Origin: Desulfovibrionaceae bacterium | Lineage (GTDB): Bacteria > Desulfobacterota > Desulfovibrionia > Desulfovibrionales > Desulfovibrionaceae | DNA length: 7,515 nucleotides | Assembly: GCA_017613475.1 (NCBI GenBank) | Contig: JAGADT010000091.1 | Span: forward strand, 1 to 7,515 | Direction of reading: 5' to 3' | In this document: positions 1-5,562 of the stretch, piece by piece | Layout: the number at the start of each line of letters is the position of its first letter | Numbering within the stretch: the stretch's first letter is position 1 | Translations under genes and position numbers: made by a program | The notes under the pieces: generated by a model | Database searches by the model: none | Seen by the model: the letters and a program-made list of their open reading frames with translations, nothing else | Told to the model about the DNA's origin: nothing

Positions 1-602
1 AAGCGCATGGGCAGGGTGGAAACCTGGTCTTCGGGGTACAGGGCCTCGCCTTCCGGCAGCTTTTCAATAATCAGGCGCCGCAGCTCGGCAACGCCGTCCC
101 TCCGCAGCGCGGAGAGGGGAAAAATTTCCGCCTTGGGCAGGCGCGAGGAAAGAAGCGTTAACAGGGGCAGCATCCGCGATTTATCGTGGAAAAGGTCCAC
201 CTTGTTCACCGCCACAATGACGGGGCGCTCCTCCTCCGCTAGCGCCTTGAGCAGCGGGGAAAGATCCTTTTCCAGAAAATCCTCGTGCCGCAGGTAAAGA
301 TCCGCGTCCGCCACCAGCATAATGAGGTCCGCGTCGGAAAACGTCTGCCACGCGGACTGGGACATCATCTTGCCCATCTGCCCGCGCAGATGGGTGCGCA
401 GGGCCTGCACGCCTGGCGTATCCATAAAAACGACCTGCGCGTCAGGCTCAGTCAAAATGCCGGTGACGCGGTTGCGCGTGGTCTGTGGCTTTGCAGTAAC
501 AATGGCGACTTTCTGCCCCACAAGGGCGTTGGTCAGCGTAGATTTGCCGGCATTGGGCGGGCCCATAATCGCCACGCGCCCGAAACGATGCGCTTTTTTC
601 AT
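1..602 (-). CDS. era: GTPase Era, N-terminal 200 residues (3' end beyond window)
   Basis: Era is a membrane-associated GTPase that binds 16S rRNA near its 3' end and helps 30S subunit maturation. The visible 200 residues are the G domain, with all five GTPase motifs: G1 GPPNAGKS (14-21), the G2 region PQTTRNR (39-45), G3 DTPG (61-64), G4 NKVD (133-136) and G5 SAL (164-166). The last visible residues (PEDQVSTLP) match the linker before the C-terminal KH RNA-binding domain, which must lie left of the window (Era proteins are about 300 residues). The ATG at 602-600 is chosen because AAGGA at 615-611 stands 8 nt upstream and MKKAHRFG leads straight into the first beta strand. A terminator separates it from htpX upstream, so it needs readthrough or its own promoter, and I see no clear promoter in the short gap. 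PQTTRNR and the overall arrangement favour Era over Der (EngA), which has two G domains. Confidence 0.95.
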   Translation of the reverse strand, partial: MKKAHRFGRVAIMGPPNAGKSTLTNALVGQKVAIVTAKPQTTRNRVTGILTEPDAQVVFMDTPGVQALRTHLRGQMGKMMSQSAWQTFSDADLIMLVADADLYLRHEDFLEKDLSPLLKALAEEERPVIVAVNKVDLFHDKSRMLPLLTLLSSRLPKAEIFPLSALRRDGVAELRRLIIEKLPEGEALYPEDQVSTLPMR

Positions 603-610
603 ACCAAAAT

Positions 611-615
611 TCCTT
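611..615 (-). promoter_or_regulatory. era ribosome binding site
   Basis: AAGGA on the minus strand, 8 nt before the ATG at 602. It fixes the era start immediately after the htpX terminator. Confidence 0.7.
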
Positions 616-640
616 CAGGTGATCGCGCCCCCCAGGGGAC

Positions 641-685
641 GTAAAAAAGAAGACGCGGAGCAGGAGCCGTGCCCCTGCCCCGCGC
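641..685 (-). terminator. Rho-independent terminator after htpX
   Basis: On the minus strand, arm GCGGGGCAGG (683-674) pairs with CCTGCTCCGC (664-655). This gives 10 bp with one G-U wobble and a 9-nt loop (673-665). One more C-G pair (684/654) and a G-U pair (685/653) can extend the base. Downstream come GTCTTC and then six T (648-643). It starts about 10 nt past the htpX stop and about 40 nt before the era start codon, so it should end most ilvD-htpX transcription before era. Confidence 0.85.
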
Positions 686-694
686 CAGGCAAAA

Positions 695-1555
695 TCAATA
701 CCGGCCGCTTTCCGCCATTTCGCGCAGGCGCGCCACACGCTCCTCAATGGAAGGGTGCGTGCTGAACAGGTTTGTTAAGCCGCCGCCAAAGAGCGGGGTC
801 ACAATAAACATCTGCTCCGTGGCCGGGCTGCCAAACTTCATGGGCACCCGCTGGCTTGAAGCCTGGAGCTTTTCCAGGGCTCTTGCCAGCATCAGCGGCT
901 GGCCGCTGAACTTTGCGCCGCCTTCATCCGCCAGGTACTCGCGGGAGCGCGAAACCGCCATTTGGATGAGGCCCGCGGCAATGGGCGCAAGCATGGCCAT
1001 GGCGAGCATGGCGAACGGGTTGTTGCCGCGCTCGTCACTTGACCGGCCGCCGCTGAAAAACGCCGCGTAGCGCAGCATGCTGGCAAGCGCCGTAATAGCC
1101 GAGCCAATCACGCCGGCCACCGTCTGCACCAAAATATCACGGTGGGCCACATGGGCCAGTTCGTGCGCCAGCACGCCGCGCAGCTCTTCAGGGGACAGAA
1201 GGTTAAGGATGCCTTCCGTTACCGCAACCACGGCATGCTCGGGGTTCCGGCCCGTGGCAAAGGCGTTCGGCGCCTGCGTCGGGACAATGGCCACACGGGG
1301 CATGGGCACGCCCGCGCGGGAAGCAAGGTCAGCCACCATGCGGTGCAGGGCCGGCGCCTCAGAGGAGTCTACTTCGCGGGCGTGGTACATTTTCAGCACC
1401 ATTTTGTCCGAGCACCAGTAGCTGAAAATGTTCATCACCAGCGCAAAGCCAAGGGCCATCACAATTCCGGACTGCCCGCCCACGTACCCGCCAATGACAA
1501 TCAGCAGGCCTGAAAGCAGGGAGAGCAGCAGCACTGTTTTCATCTGATTCATCAT
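695..1555 (-). CDS. htpX: Membrane zinc metalloprotease HtpX (M48 family)
   Basis: HtpX is an inner-membrane zinc endopeptidase that cleaves misfolded or damaged membrane proteins and overlaps functionally with FtsH. The 286-residue product has the usual family length. It shows two N-terminal hydrophobic segments (about 5-23 and 29-46), the zinc motif HELAH (131-135; ligands H131 and H135, catalytic E132), two further hydrophobic stretches (about 143-167 and 181-201), the third zinc ligand E206 in SREYLAD, and the conserved C-terminal FSTHPS block (H267). The ATG at 1555 is chosen because GGAG (1568-1565) lies 9 nt upstream and MMNQMKTVLLL matches the family start. A TTG at 1609 would add 18 uncharacteristic residues and has no good ribosome binding site. 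It lies 61 bp after ilvD on the same strand with no terminator between, so it is probably co-transcribed, and it is followed by a strong terminator. All key residues are present. Confidence 0.95.
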   Translation of the reverse strand: MMNQMKTVLLLSLLSGLLIVIGGYVGGQSGIVMALGFALVMNIFSYWCSDKMVLKMYHAREVDSSEAPALHRMVADLASRAGVPMPRVAIVPTQAPNAFATGRNPEHAVVAVTEGILNLLSPEELRGVLAHELAHVAHRDILVQTVAGVIGSAITALASMLRYAAFFSGGRSSDERGNNPFAMLAMAMLAPIAAGLIQMAVSRSREYLADEGGAKFSGQPLMLARALEKLQASSQRVPMKFGSPATEQMFIVTPLFGGGLTNLFSTHPSIEERVARLREMAESGRY

Positions 1556-1572
1556 AACGAAGCACTCCGCAC

Positions 1573-1598
1573 GGGCAGGAGACCCAAGCCCCCTGCCC
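1573..1598 (-). repeat. Inverted repeat in the ilvD-htpX gap
   Basis: A perfect 7-bp inverted repeat, GGGCAGG (1573-1579) and CCTGCCC (1592-1598), with a 12-nt loop. It lies between the ilvD stop and the htpX ribosome binding site, ending 4 nt before that site. No T tract follows in the direction of transcription, so it is not a canonical terminator. It may be an mRNA processing or stability hairpin. Confidence 0.5.
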
Positions 1599-1616
1599 TT
1601 CCATGACAAGTGAAAT

Positions 1617-3272
1617 TTACTCTTTGTACACGCCGCCGGTAGAGGCGGACGTCACCATTTTCGCGTAGCGGCGCAGGAAGGGCGAACGGATTTCTTTCTT
1701 AGGCGCGGAAAACGCCTTGCGCCGTTCGGCAAGCACGGATTCATCCACCAGCAGGTCTAGCTTCCTGCCCGGGATGTCGATGCGGATCTGATCGCCCTCT
1801 TCCACCAGGGCAATGGGCCCGCCGTCGGCTGCTTCAGGAGAAACGTGGCCAATGGCCGCGCCGCGGCTGCCGCCGCTGAAGCGGCCATCTGTAATCAGCG
1901 CCACATCCGCGCCAAGCCCCATGCCCACAATGGCGGAGGTAGGGGTCAGCATTTCGCGCATGCCAGGCCCGCCGCGGGGTCCTTCGTAGCGAATAACCAC
2001 CACGTCGCCCTTGCGGATTTTCCCGCCAAGAATGGCCTCAACGCCCTCTTCCTCACTGTTGAACACGCGGGCGGTCACCGTGCGGGTCATCATTTCAGGC
2101 GCCACGGCAGACTGCTTGACTACCGCGCCCTCAGGGGCCAGAGAGCCCCGCAGCACGGCGATGCCGCCTTCCTTGTTATACGGGTTATCAGCGCGGATGA
2201 CGTCGGGATTTTTGATGCCGGCGTTCAGGTCGCTCAGGTTCTCAGCCACGGTGCGGCCTGTTACCGTCAGCGGCTTGTCGCTCACAAGCCCCTTGTCGCG
2301 CAGGGCCGCCATGACGGCGGGGATGCCGCCCGCAAGGTGCAGGTCCTCAATATGCTGCGTTCCCGCCGGGGAAAGCTTGCACATGTTGGGAGTGACGCGG
2401 CTGATTTCATCAAAAATATCCAGCGAGAGGTTCAGCCCGGCCTCGCCAAAAATGGCGGGCAGGTGCAGCACCGTATTGGTGGAGCCGCCAAGGGCCATAT
2501 CGGTCGCCACGGCATTGCGCACGGCATCGGCGTTGACGATGTCGCGGGGGCAGAGACCGCGCTTCAAAAGTTCCATCACCTGCATGCCGCTGCGCTTGGC
2601 CAGGCGGATGCGGTCAGCGGAAACGGCAGGCGTTGTGCCGTTGCCGGGTAGGGCCAGGCCAATGGCCTCAGCCATGCAGTTCATGGTATTGGCCGTGTAC
2701 ATGCCTGAACAGGAGCCGCAGCCGGGGCAGGCGTGCTCGGTAATATCCTCAAGCTCCTTATCGCTGATCTCGCCGCGCGCAGCCCTGCCAACGCTTTCAA
2801 AAACCGTGATAAGGTCAGAATTATTCCGGCCGGCAAGCATGGGGCCGCCGCTCACAAGAATGGAGGGAATGTTCAGGCGGAGCATGGCCATGAGCATGCC
2901 GGGTACGATCTTGTCGCAGTTGGGAATGAGCACAAGGGCGTCAAAAGGATGGGCGGTTGCCATGATTTCGATGGAATCCGCGATAATTTCGCGGGAGGGA
3001 AGCGAAAAACGCATGCCCTCGTGGTTCATGGCCAGTCCGTCGCACACGGCAATGGCGGGAAAGGTCATGGGCGTGCCGCCGGCAAGGCGCACGCCGGCCT
3101 TGACGGCCTCGGCAATCTGCCCCAGGTGCATATGCCCGGGAACGACCTCATTGGCGGCGCAGGCCACACCCACCAGGGGACGGTTCATCTCCTCGCGGGT
3201 CAGCCCCAGCGCGTACAGCAGGGAACGATGGGGGGCCTTTTCGCGGCCCTGCGTCATATTGGAACTGCGCAT
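1617..3272 (-). CDS. ilvD: Dihydroxy-acid dehydratase IlvD
   Basis: IlvD dehydrates 2,3-dihydroxy-3-methylbutanoate and 2,3-dihydroxy-3-methylpentanoate to the 2-oxo acid precursors of valine, leucine and isoleucine. It is a cytoplasmic Fe-S enzyme with a Mg2+ ion. The 551-residue protein shows the family signatures in order: VVPGHMHL (about 43-50), the AVCDGLAM segment with C77, SLPSREIIADS (about 90-100), PNCDKIVPGM with cluster residue C119, the CPGCGSCSGM block (C182, C185, C188), and TDGRFSGGS with the probable catalytic serine S466. The ATG at 3272 is preferred because GAGG (3285-3282) lies 9 nt upstream and MRSSNMTQGREKAPHRSLL fits the family N-terminus. The ATG at 3279-3281 and the TTG at 3285-3287 overlap or abut that site. 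The gene heads the minus-strand ilvD-htpX unit. A terminator in its leader suggests attenuation. No other branched-chain amino acid gene is nearby. Confidence 0.96.
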   Translation of the reverse strand: MRSSNMTQGREKAPHRSLLYALGLTREEMNRPLVGVACAANEVVPGHMHLGQIAEAVKAGVRLAGGTPMTFPAIAVCDGLAMNHEGMRFSLPSREIIADSIEIMATAHPFDALVLIPNCDKIVPGMLMAMLRLNIPSILVSGGPMLAGRNNSDLITVFESVGRAARGEISDKELEDITEHACPGCGSCSGMYTANTMNCMAEAIGLALPGNGTTPAVSADRIRLAKRSGMQVMELLKRGLCPRDIVNADAVRNAVATDMALGGSTNTVLHLPAIFGEAGLNLSLDIFDEISRVTPNMCKLSPAGTQHIEDLHLAGGIPAVMAALRDKGLVSDKPLTVTGRTVAENLSDLNAGIKNPDVIRADNPYNKEGGIAVLRGSLAPEGAVVKQSAVAPEMMTRTVTARVFNSEEEGVEAILGGKIRKGDVVVIRYEGPRGGPGMREMLTPTSAIVGMGLGADVALITDGRFSGGSRGAAIGHVSPEAADGGPIALVEEGDQIRIDIPGRKLDLLVDESVLAERRKAFSAPKKEIRSPFLRRYAKMVTSASTGGVYKE

Positions 3273-3281
3273 TGGTTGCAT

Positions 3282-3285
3282 CCTC
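3282..3285 (-). promoter_or_regulatory. ilvD ribosome binding site
   Basis: GAGG on the minus strand, 9 nt before the ATG at 3272. It selects this start over the nearby TTG at 3287-3285 and ATG at 3281-3279. Confidence 0.65.
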
Positions 3286-3305
3286 AAAAAATTTTACCAG
3301 TTCAT

Positions 3306-3368
3306 TCAGTACGAAAAAAGCACAAGGGACACCGCCCTTGCGCTTTCAGGTAGCCGGACACCCGGCAT
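3306..3368 (-). CDS. Possible ilvD leader peptide (20 codons)
   Basis: A 20-codon ORF (ATG at 3368-3366, TGA at 3308-3306) lies in the ilvD 5' leader and runs through the leader terminator. Six of its 20 residues are Val or Leu: GTC at codon 4, CTA at 6, and the cluster GTG TCC CTT GTG CTT at codons 13-17, giving AVSLVLF. That cluster sits inside the terminator hairpin. The composition resembles leader peptides of branched-chain amino acid operons, where slow translation controls termination. Against it, there is no convincing Shine-Dalgarno before the ATG (the upstream sequence is AACGGTAACGGTTTG), the ORF is short enough to arise by chance, and it has no run of consecutive regulatory codons as in enterobacterial ilv leaders. 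It is an inference, not an established gene. Confidence 0.3.
   Translation of the reverse strand: MPGVRLPESARAVSLVLFSY
3314..3346 (-). terminator. Intrinsic terminator in the ilvD leader (attenuator candidate)
   Basis: On the minus strand, GCGCAAGGG (3343-3335) pairs with CCCTTGTGC (3328-3320) around a 6-nt loop (3334-3329). That is 9 bp with one G-U wobble. AAA just before the first arm (3346-3344) can pair with the start of the T6 tract (3319-3314). The hairpin lies about 42 nt before the ilvD ATG. Because ftsH diverges from here, no other minus-strand gene upstream needs terminating, so it most likely attenuates ilvD. On the plus strand it is followed only by a short T run. Confidence 0.75.
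3353..3366 (-). repeat. Small hairpin in the ilvD leader
   Basis: GCCGG and CCGGC around a 4-nt loop, a perfect 5-bp stem. It overlaps the beginning of the possible leader peptide, just upstream of the terminator hairpin. Confidence 0.4.
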
Positions 3369-3408
3369 CAAACCGTTACCGTTGCTTTCTTTCGAACCTG
3401 GCGGGGTT

Positions 3409-3426
3409 GGCGGCGCTGCCGCCGCC
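3409..3426 (-). repeat. GC-rich hairpin near the ilvD leader 5' end
   Basis: GGCGGCG and CGCCGCC form a perfect 7-bp GC stem with a 4-nt loop, close to the expected 5' end of the ilvD transcript. It may stabilise the RNA or belong to the attenuator fold. A role is not demonstrated. Confidence 0.45.
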
Positions 3427-3437
3427 CGGCTGATTCC

Positions 3438-3466
3438 TAAATACGTTGTTCCCCTCCCCTTGTCAA
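3438..3466 (-). promoter_or_regulatory. ilvD promoter candidate (sigma70 type)
   Basis: On the minus strand a perfect -35 box TTGACA (3466-3461) is followed by a 17-nt spacer and TATTTA (3443-3438), a weak -10 with 3 of 6 consensus bases. A start near 3431 would give a leader of about 160 nt containing the attenuator. A second minus-strand TTGACA at 3523-3518, with CATATT 16 nt downstream (3501-3496), is an alternative upstream promoter. Confidence 0.45.
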
Positions 3467-3469
3467 GGG
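3457..3469. promoter_or_regulatory. Palindrome over the ilvD -35 box (operator candidate)
   Basis: CCCTTGTCAAGGG is a perfect palindrome with 6-bp arms around one central base. It covers the TTGACA box of the ilvD promoter candidate, where a bound regulator would block RNA polymerase. Its core TTGTCAA recurs at 3517-3523, 57 bp away. No regulator family can be named from this. Confidence 0.35.
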
Positions 3470-3516
3470 CACGCGTAAGATTCTGCCGCCGCGGAAATAT
3501 GGCGCGTTTTAAGCAA

Positions 3517-3545
3517 TTGTCAAACAGTGAAAGAGGTCTTACACT
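3517..3545 (+). promoter_or_regulatory. ftsH promoter (sigma70 type)
   Basis: TTGTCA (3517-3522, 5 of 6 consensus bases), a 17-nt spacer and TACACT (3540-3545, 4 of 6). Initiation near 3552 would give a 5' leader of about 43 nt. No sigma32-type or CIRCE-type heat-shock element is evident nearby. Confidence 0.55.
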
Positions 3546-3560
3546 ACAAGAACGCCTTTT

Positions 3561-3593
3561 CCTCCCCTCACCAACGCGACATACGGAGGTCGC
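3561..3593 (+). promoter_or_regulatory. Structured ribosome binding region of ftsH
   Basis: The strong Shine-Dalgarno GGAGG (3585-3589) lies 5 nt before the TTG start. Two pairings can involve it. CCTCC (3561-3565) is its exact complement. Separately, GCGAC (3576-3580) and GTCGC (3589-3593) form a perfect 5-bp stem whose 8-nt loop carries GGAG. These could regulate initiation, for example with temperature. Function is inferred only. Confidence 0.35.
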
Positions 3594-3594
3594 C

Positions 3595-5562
3595 TTGAAT
3601 CAATTCATGCGGAATCTCATTCTCTGGGGAATCATCTCCCTGGCGATGGTCCTTGTGTTCAATCTGTTTCAGCCGCAGGACAACGCAGGGAAATCCCAGC
3701 TTACCTACACGGAATTTCTGCATCAGGTAGAAAAAAACCAGATTGCCGACGTTGTTATCCAGGGGCACCAAATCAAAGGAAAAACGACAGACGGCCAAAC
3801 CTTTCAGCTTTACGCGCCGTTCCATCCCGGACTTGTTGACAAGCTTTACGCAGGCAATGTCAACGTCACCGGCGAAAAGCCGGATGACGGGGACTGGCTG
3901 AGCATCCTGCTGAGCTGGTTCCCCATGCTCCTGCTCATTGGGCTTTGGATCTTTTACATGCGCCAGATGCAGGGCGGCGCCGGACGCGCCATGTCTTTCG
4001 GGCGGTCCCGCGCGCGGATGCTCAACCAGGACCAGACCCGCGTCACCTTTGACGACGTGGCAGGCGTTGACGAAGCCAAGGAAGAGCTTTCTGAAGTCGT
4101 TGATTTTCTTTCCAATCCACGCAAGTTCACCCGCCTTGGCGGGCGCATTCCCAAGGGCGTGCTGCTTGTCGGCCCCCCAGGCACAGGCAAGACCCTGCTT
4201 GCCAGGGCCGTGGCTGGTGAAGCCGGCGTGCCCTTCTTCTCCATTTCAGGCTCCGATTTTGTGGAGATGTTCGTGGGCGTCGGCGCATCCCGCGTGCGAG
4301 ACCTTTTCATCCAGGGCAAAAAGAACGCCCCCTGCCTGATCTTTATTGACGAAATCGACGCCGTTGGCCGCCAGAGGGGCGCAGGCCTTGGCGGCGGGCA
4401 CGACGAACGCGAACAGACCCTCAACCAGCTCCTGGTTGAAATGGACGGCTTTGAATCCAACGAGGGCGTTATCCTGATTGCGGCGACAAACCGCCCGGAT
4501 GTCCTGGACCCGGCGCTGCTCAGGCCAGGCCGCTTTGACCGCCAGGTGGTTGTGCCCACGCCCGACGTGAAGGGACGGCACGCCATCCTTAAGGTGCATA
4601 CGCGCCGCACGCCCCTTGCCAAGGATGTCAACCTCGATACCATTGCCCGCGGCACGCCTGGCTTCTCAGGCGCGGCACTGGAAAACCTGGTGAATGAAGC
4701 CGCCCTCCAGGCCGCGCGCCTCAATCAGGACGTGGTCACCATGAACGACTTTGAATCCGCCAAGGATAAGGTGCTCATGGGCAAGGAACGCCGCAGCCTG
4801 ATCCTTTCTGACGAAGAAAAGCGCATCACCGCCTACCACGAGGCGGGGCATGCCCTGGTAGCCAAGCTCCTGCCCGGTTCCGACCCCGTGCACAAGGTCT
4901 CCATCATCCCCAGGGGCAGGGCGCTTGGCGTGACCATGCAGCTCCCTGAAACAGACAGGCACAGCTATTCCAAAAGCTACCTTCTCAACAACCTCAAGGT
5001 GCTCCTTGCAGGACGCGTGGCTGAAGAGCTTATTTTTGAAACCATCACCACCGGCGCTGGCAACGACATTGAACGCGCCAGCAGCACCGCCCGCAAAATG
5101 GTCTGCGAATGGGGCATGAGCGACCGCATCGGGCCCATGGCCATTGGCGAGCAGAACGCAGAGATCTTCCTCGGGCGCGATTTTGGGCACACCCGCAACT
5201 ACAGCGAAGAGACCGCACGCCTTGTTGACGAAGAGATAAAGCGCATCGTCTCCGCCGCGCGCGATGACTGCACGCGCCTGCTCACGGAAAACATCAGCCT
5301 GCTCCATGCCGTGGCCAACGCCCTCCTTGAACGAGAGACCATTACCGGCGACGACATCGAGCTGATTATTGAAGGCAAGCCCCTGCCGCCTTTCAGGGAA
5401 GAGCAGGCCAAGCCAGCCGAAGGCGAAAAGGGCGCTTCCAGGCCCGCTTCCGCGCAGGACGAAACCTTCACCTGGGACTCAGGCGCGGCCGAACAGGACG
5501 CAGCCGGAAAGACAGCGCCCAAGCAATCCCCTGATTCCCCTGAAAAGCATGACGGACAATAA
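3595..5562 (+). CDS. ftsH: ATP-dependent zinc metalloprotease FtsH
   Basis: FtsH is a hexameric inner-membrane AAA+ protease that extracts and degrades misfolded membrane proteins and some soluble regulators. The 655-residue protein shows an N-terminal membrane segment (about 7-25), a periplasmic region, a second membrane segment (about 104-122), Walker A GPPGTGKT (193-200), pore loop MFVGVG (225-230), Walker B LIFIDEID (248-255), the second region of homology with arginine fingers R313 and R316, the zinc site HEAGH (415-419) and probable third ligand D491. The last 55 residues are a charged, Ala/Pro-rich, probably disordered tail. The start is TTG at 3595: GGAGG lies 5 nt upstream and MNQFMRNLILW matches the family start. 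The ATG at 3607 would be 17 nt from that site. The frame is open for 528 more codons upstream, but that part is antisense to ilvD. It heads the ftsH-folP-glmM unit. Confidence 0.97.
   Translation: MNQFMRNLILWGIISLAMVLVFNLFQPQDNAGKSQLTYTEFLHQVEKNQIADVVIQGHQIKGKTTDGQTFQLYAPFHPGLVDKLYAGNVNVTGEKPDDGDWLSILLSWFPMLLLIGLWIFYMRQMQGGAGRAMSFGRSRARMLNQDQTRVTFDDVAGVDEAKEELSEVVDFLSNPRKFTRLGGRIPKGVLLVGPPGTGKTLLARAVAGEAGVPFFSISGSDFVEMFVGVGASRVRDLFIQGKKNAPCLIFIDEIDAVGRQRGAGLGGGHDEREQTLNQLLVEMDGFESNEGVILIAATNRPDVLDPALLRPGRFDRQVVVPTPDVKGRHAILKVHTRRTPLAKDVNLDTIARGTPGFSGAALENLVNEAALQAARLNQDVVTMNDFESAKDKVLMGKERRSLILSDEEKRITAYHEAGHALVAKLLPGSDPVHKVSIIPRGRALGVTMQLPETDRHSYSKSYLLNNLKVLLAGRVAEELIFETITTGAGNDIERASSTARKMVCEWGMSDRIGPMAIGEQNAEIFLGRDFGHTRNYSEETARLVDEEIKRIVSAARDDCTRLLTENISLLHAVANALLERETITGDDIELIIEGKPLPPFREEQAKPAEGEKGASRPASAQDETFTWDSGAAEQDAAGKTAPKQSPDSPEKHDGQ

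Larger units (their letters stand above)
3273..3594. other. Divergent ilvD / ftsH control region
   Basis: This 322-bp stretch without an established gene separates the ilvD and ftsH starts. From left to right it contains the ilvD ribosome binding site, an intrinsic terminator reading toward ilvD, a possible leader-peptide ORF, two GC-rich hairpins (3353-3366 and 3409-3426), an ilvD promoter candidate with an overlapping palindrome, a second minus-strand TTGACA box (3523-3518), the ftsH promoter, and a structured ftsH ribosome binding region. A tandem ACCGTT pair lies at 3372-3383. Confidence 0.8.

Noticed and set aside
448..747. 99-codon minus-strand ORF overlapping the htpX end and the era start.
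   Set aside because: It crosses the htpX terminator and lies out of frame over two well-supported genes with no recognisable domain.
3291..3296. TAAAAT on the minus strand as a -10 box close to ilvD.
   Set aside because: It has no acceptable -35 box 16-18 nt upstream, and the start site would fall at or inside the ilvD ribosome binding site.
3326..3343. T-box riboswitch: AAGGGCGGT in the ilvD leader resembles the start of the T-box consensus.
   Set aside because: The match stops before the ACC portion and lies inside the terminator stem. The leader of about 160 nt has no room for a usual stem I with specifier loop.
2011..3594. A 528-codon open stretch continuing the ftsH frame upstream, antisense to ilvD.
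   Set aside because: It mirrors the codon bias of ilvD on the opposite strand. The FtsH N-terminus and Shine-Dalgarno place the start at 3595, and the upstream translation has no FtsH character.
3954..5307. Long minus-strand open frames opposite ftsH.
   Set aside because: Typical antisense shadows of a GC-rich gene: arginine/serine- or alanine/histidine-rich translations with no domain signature.
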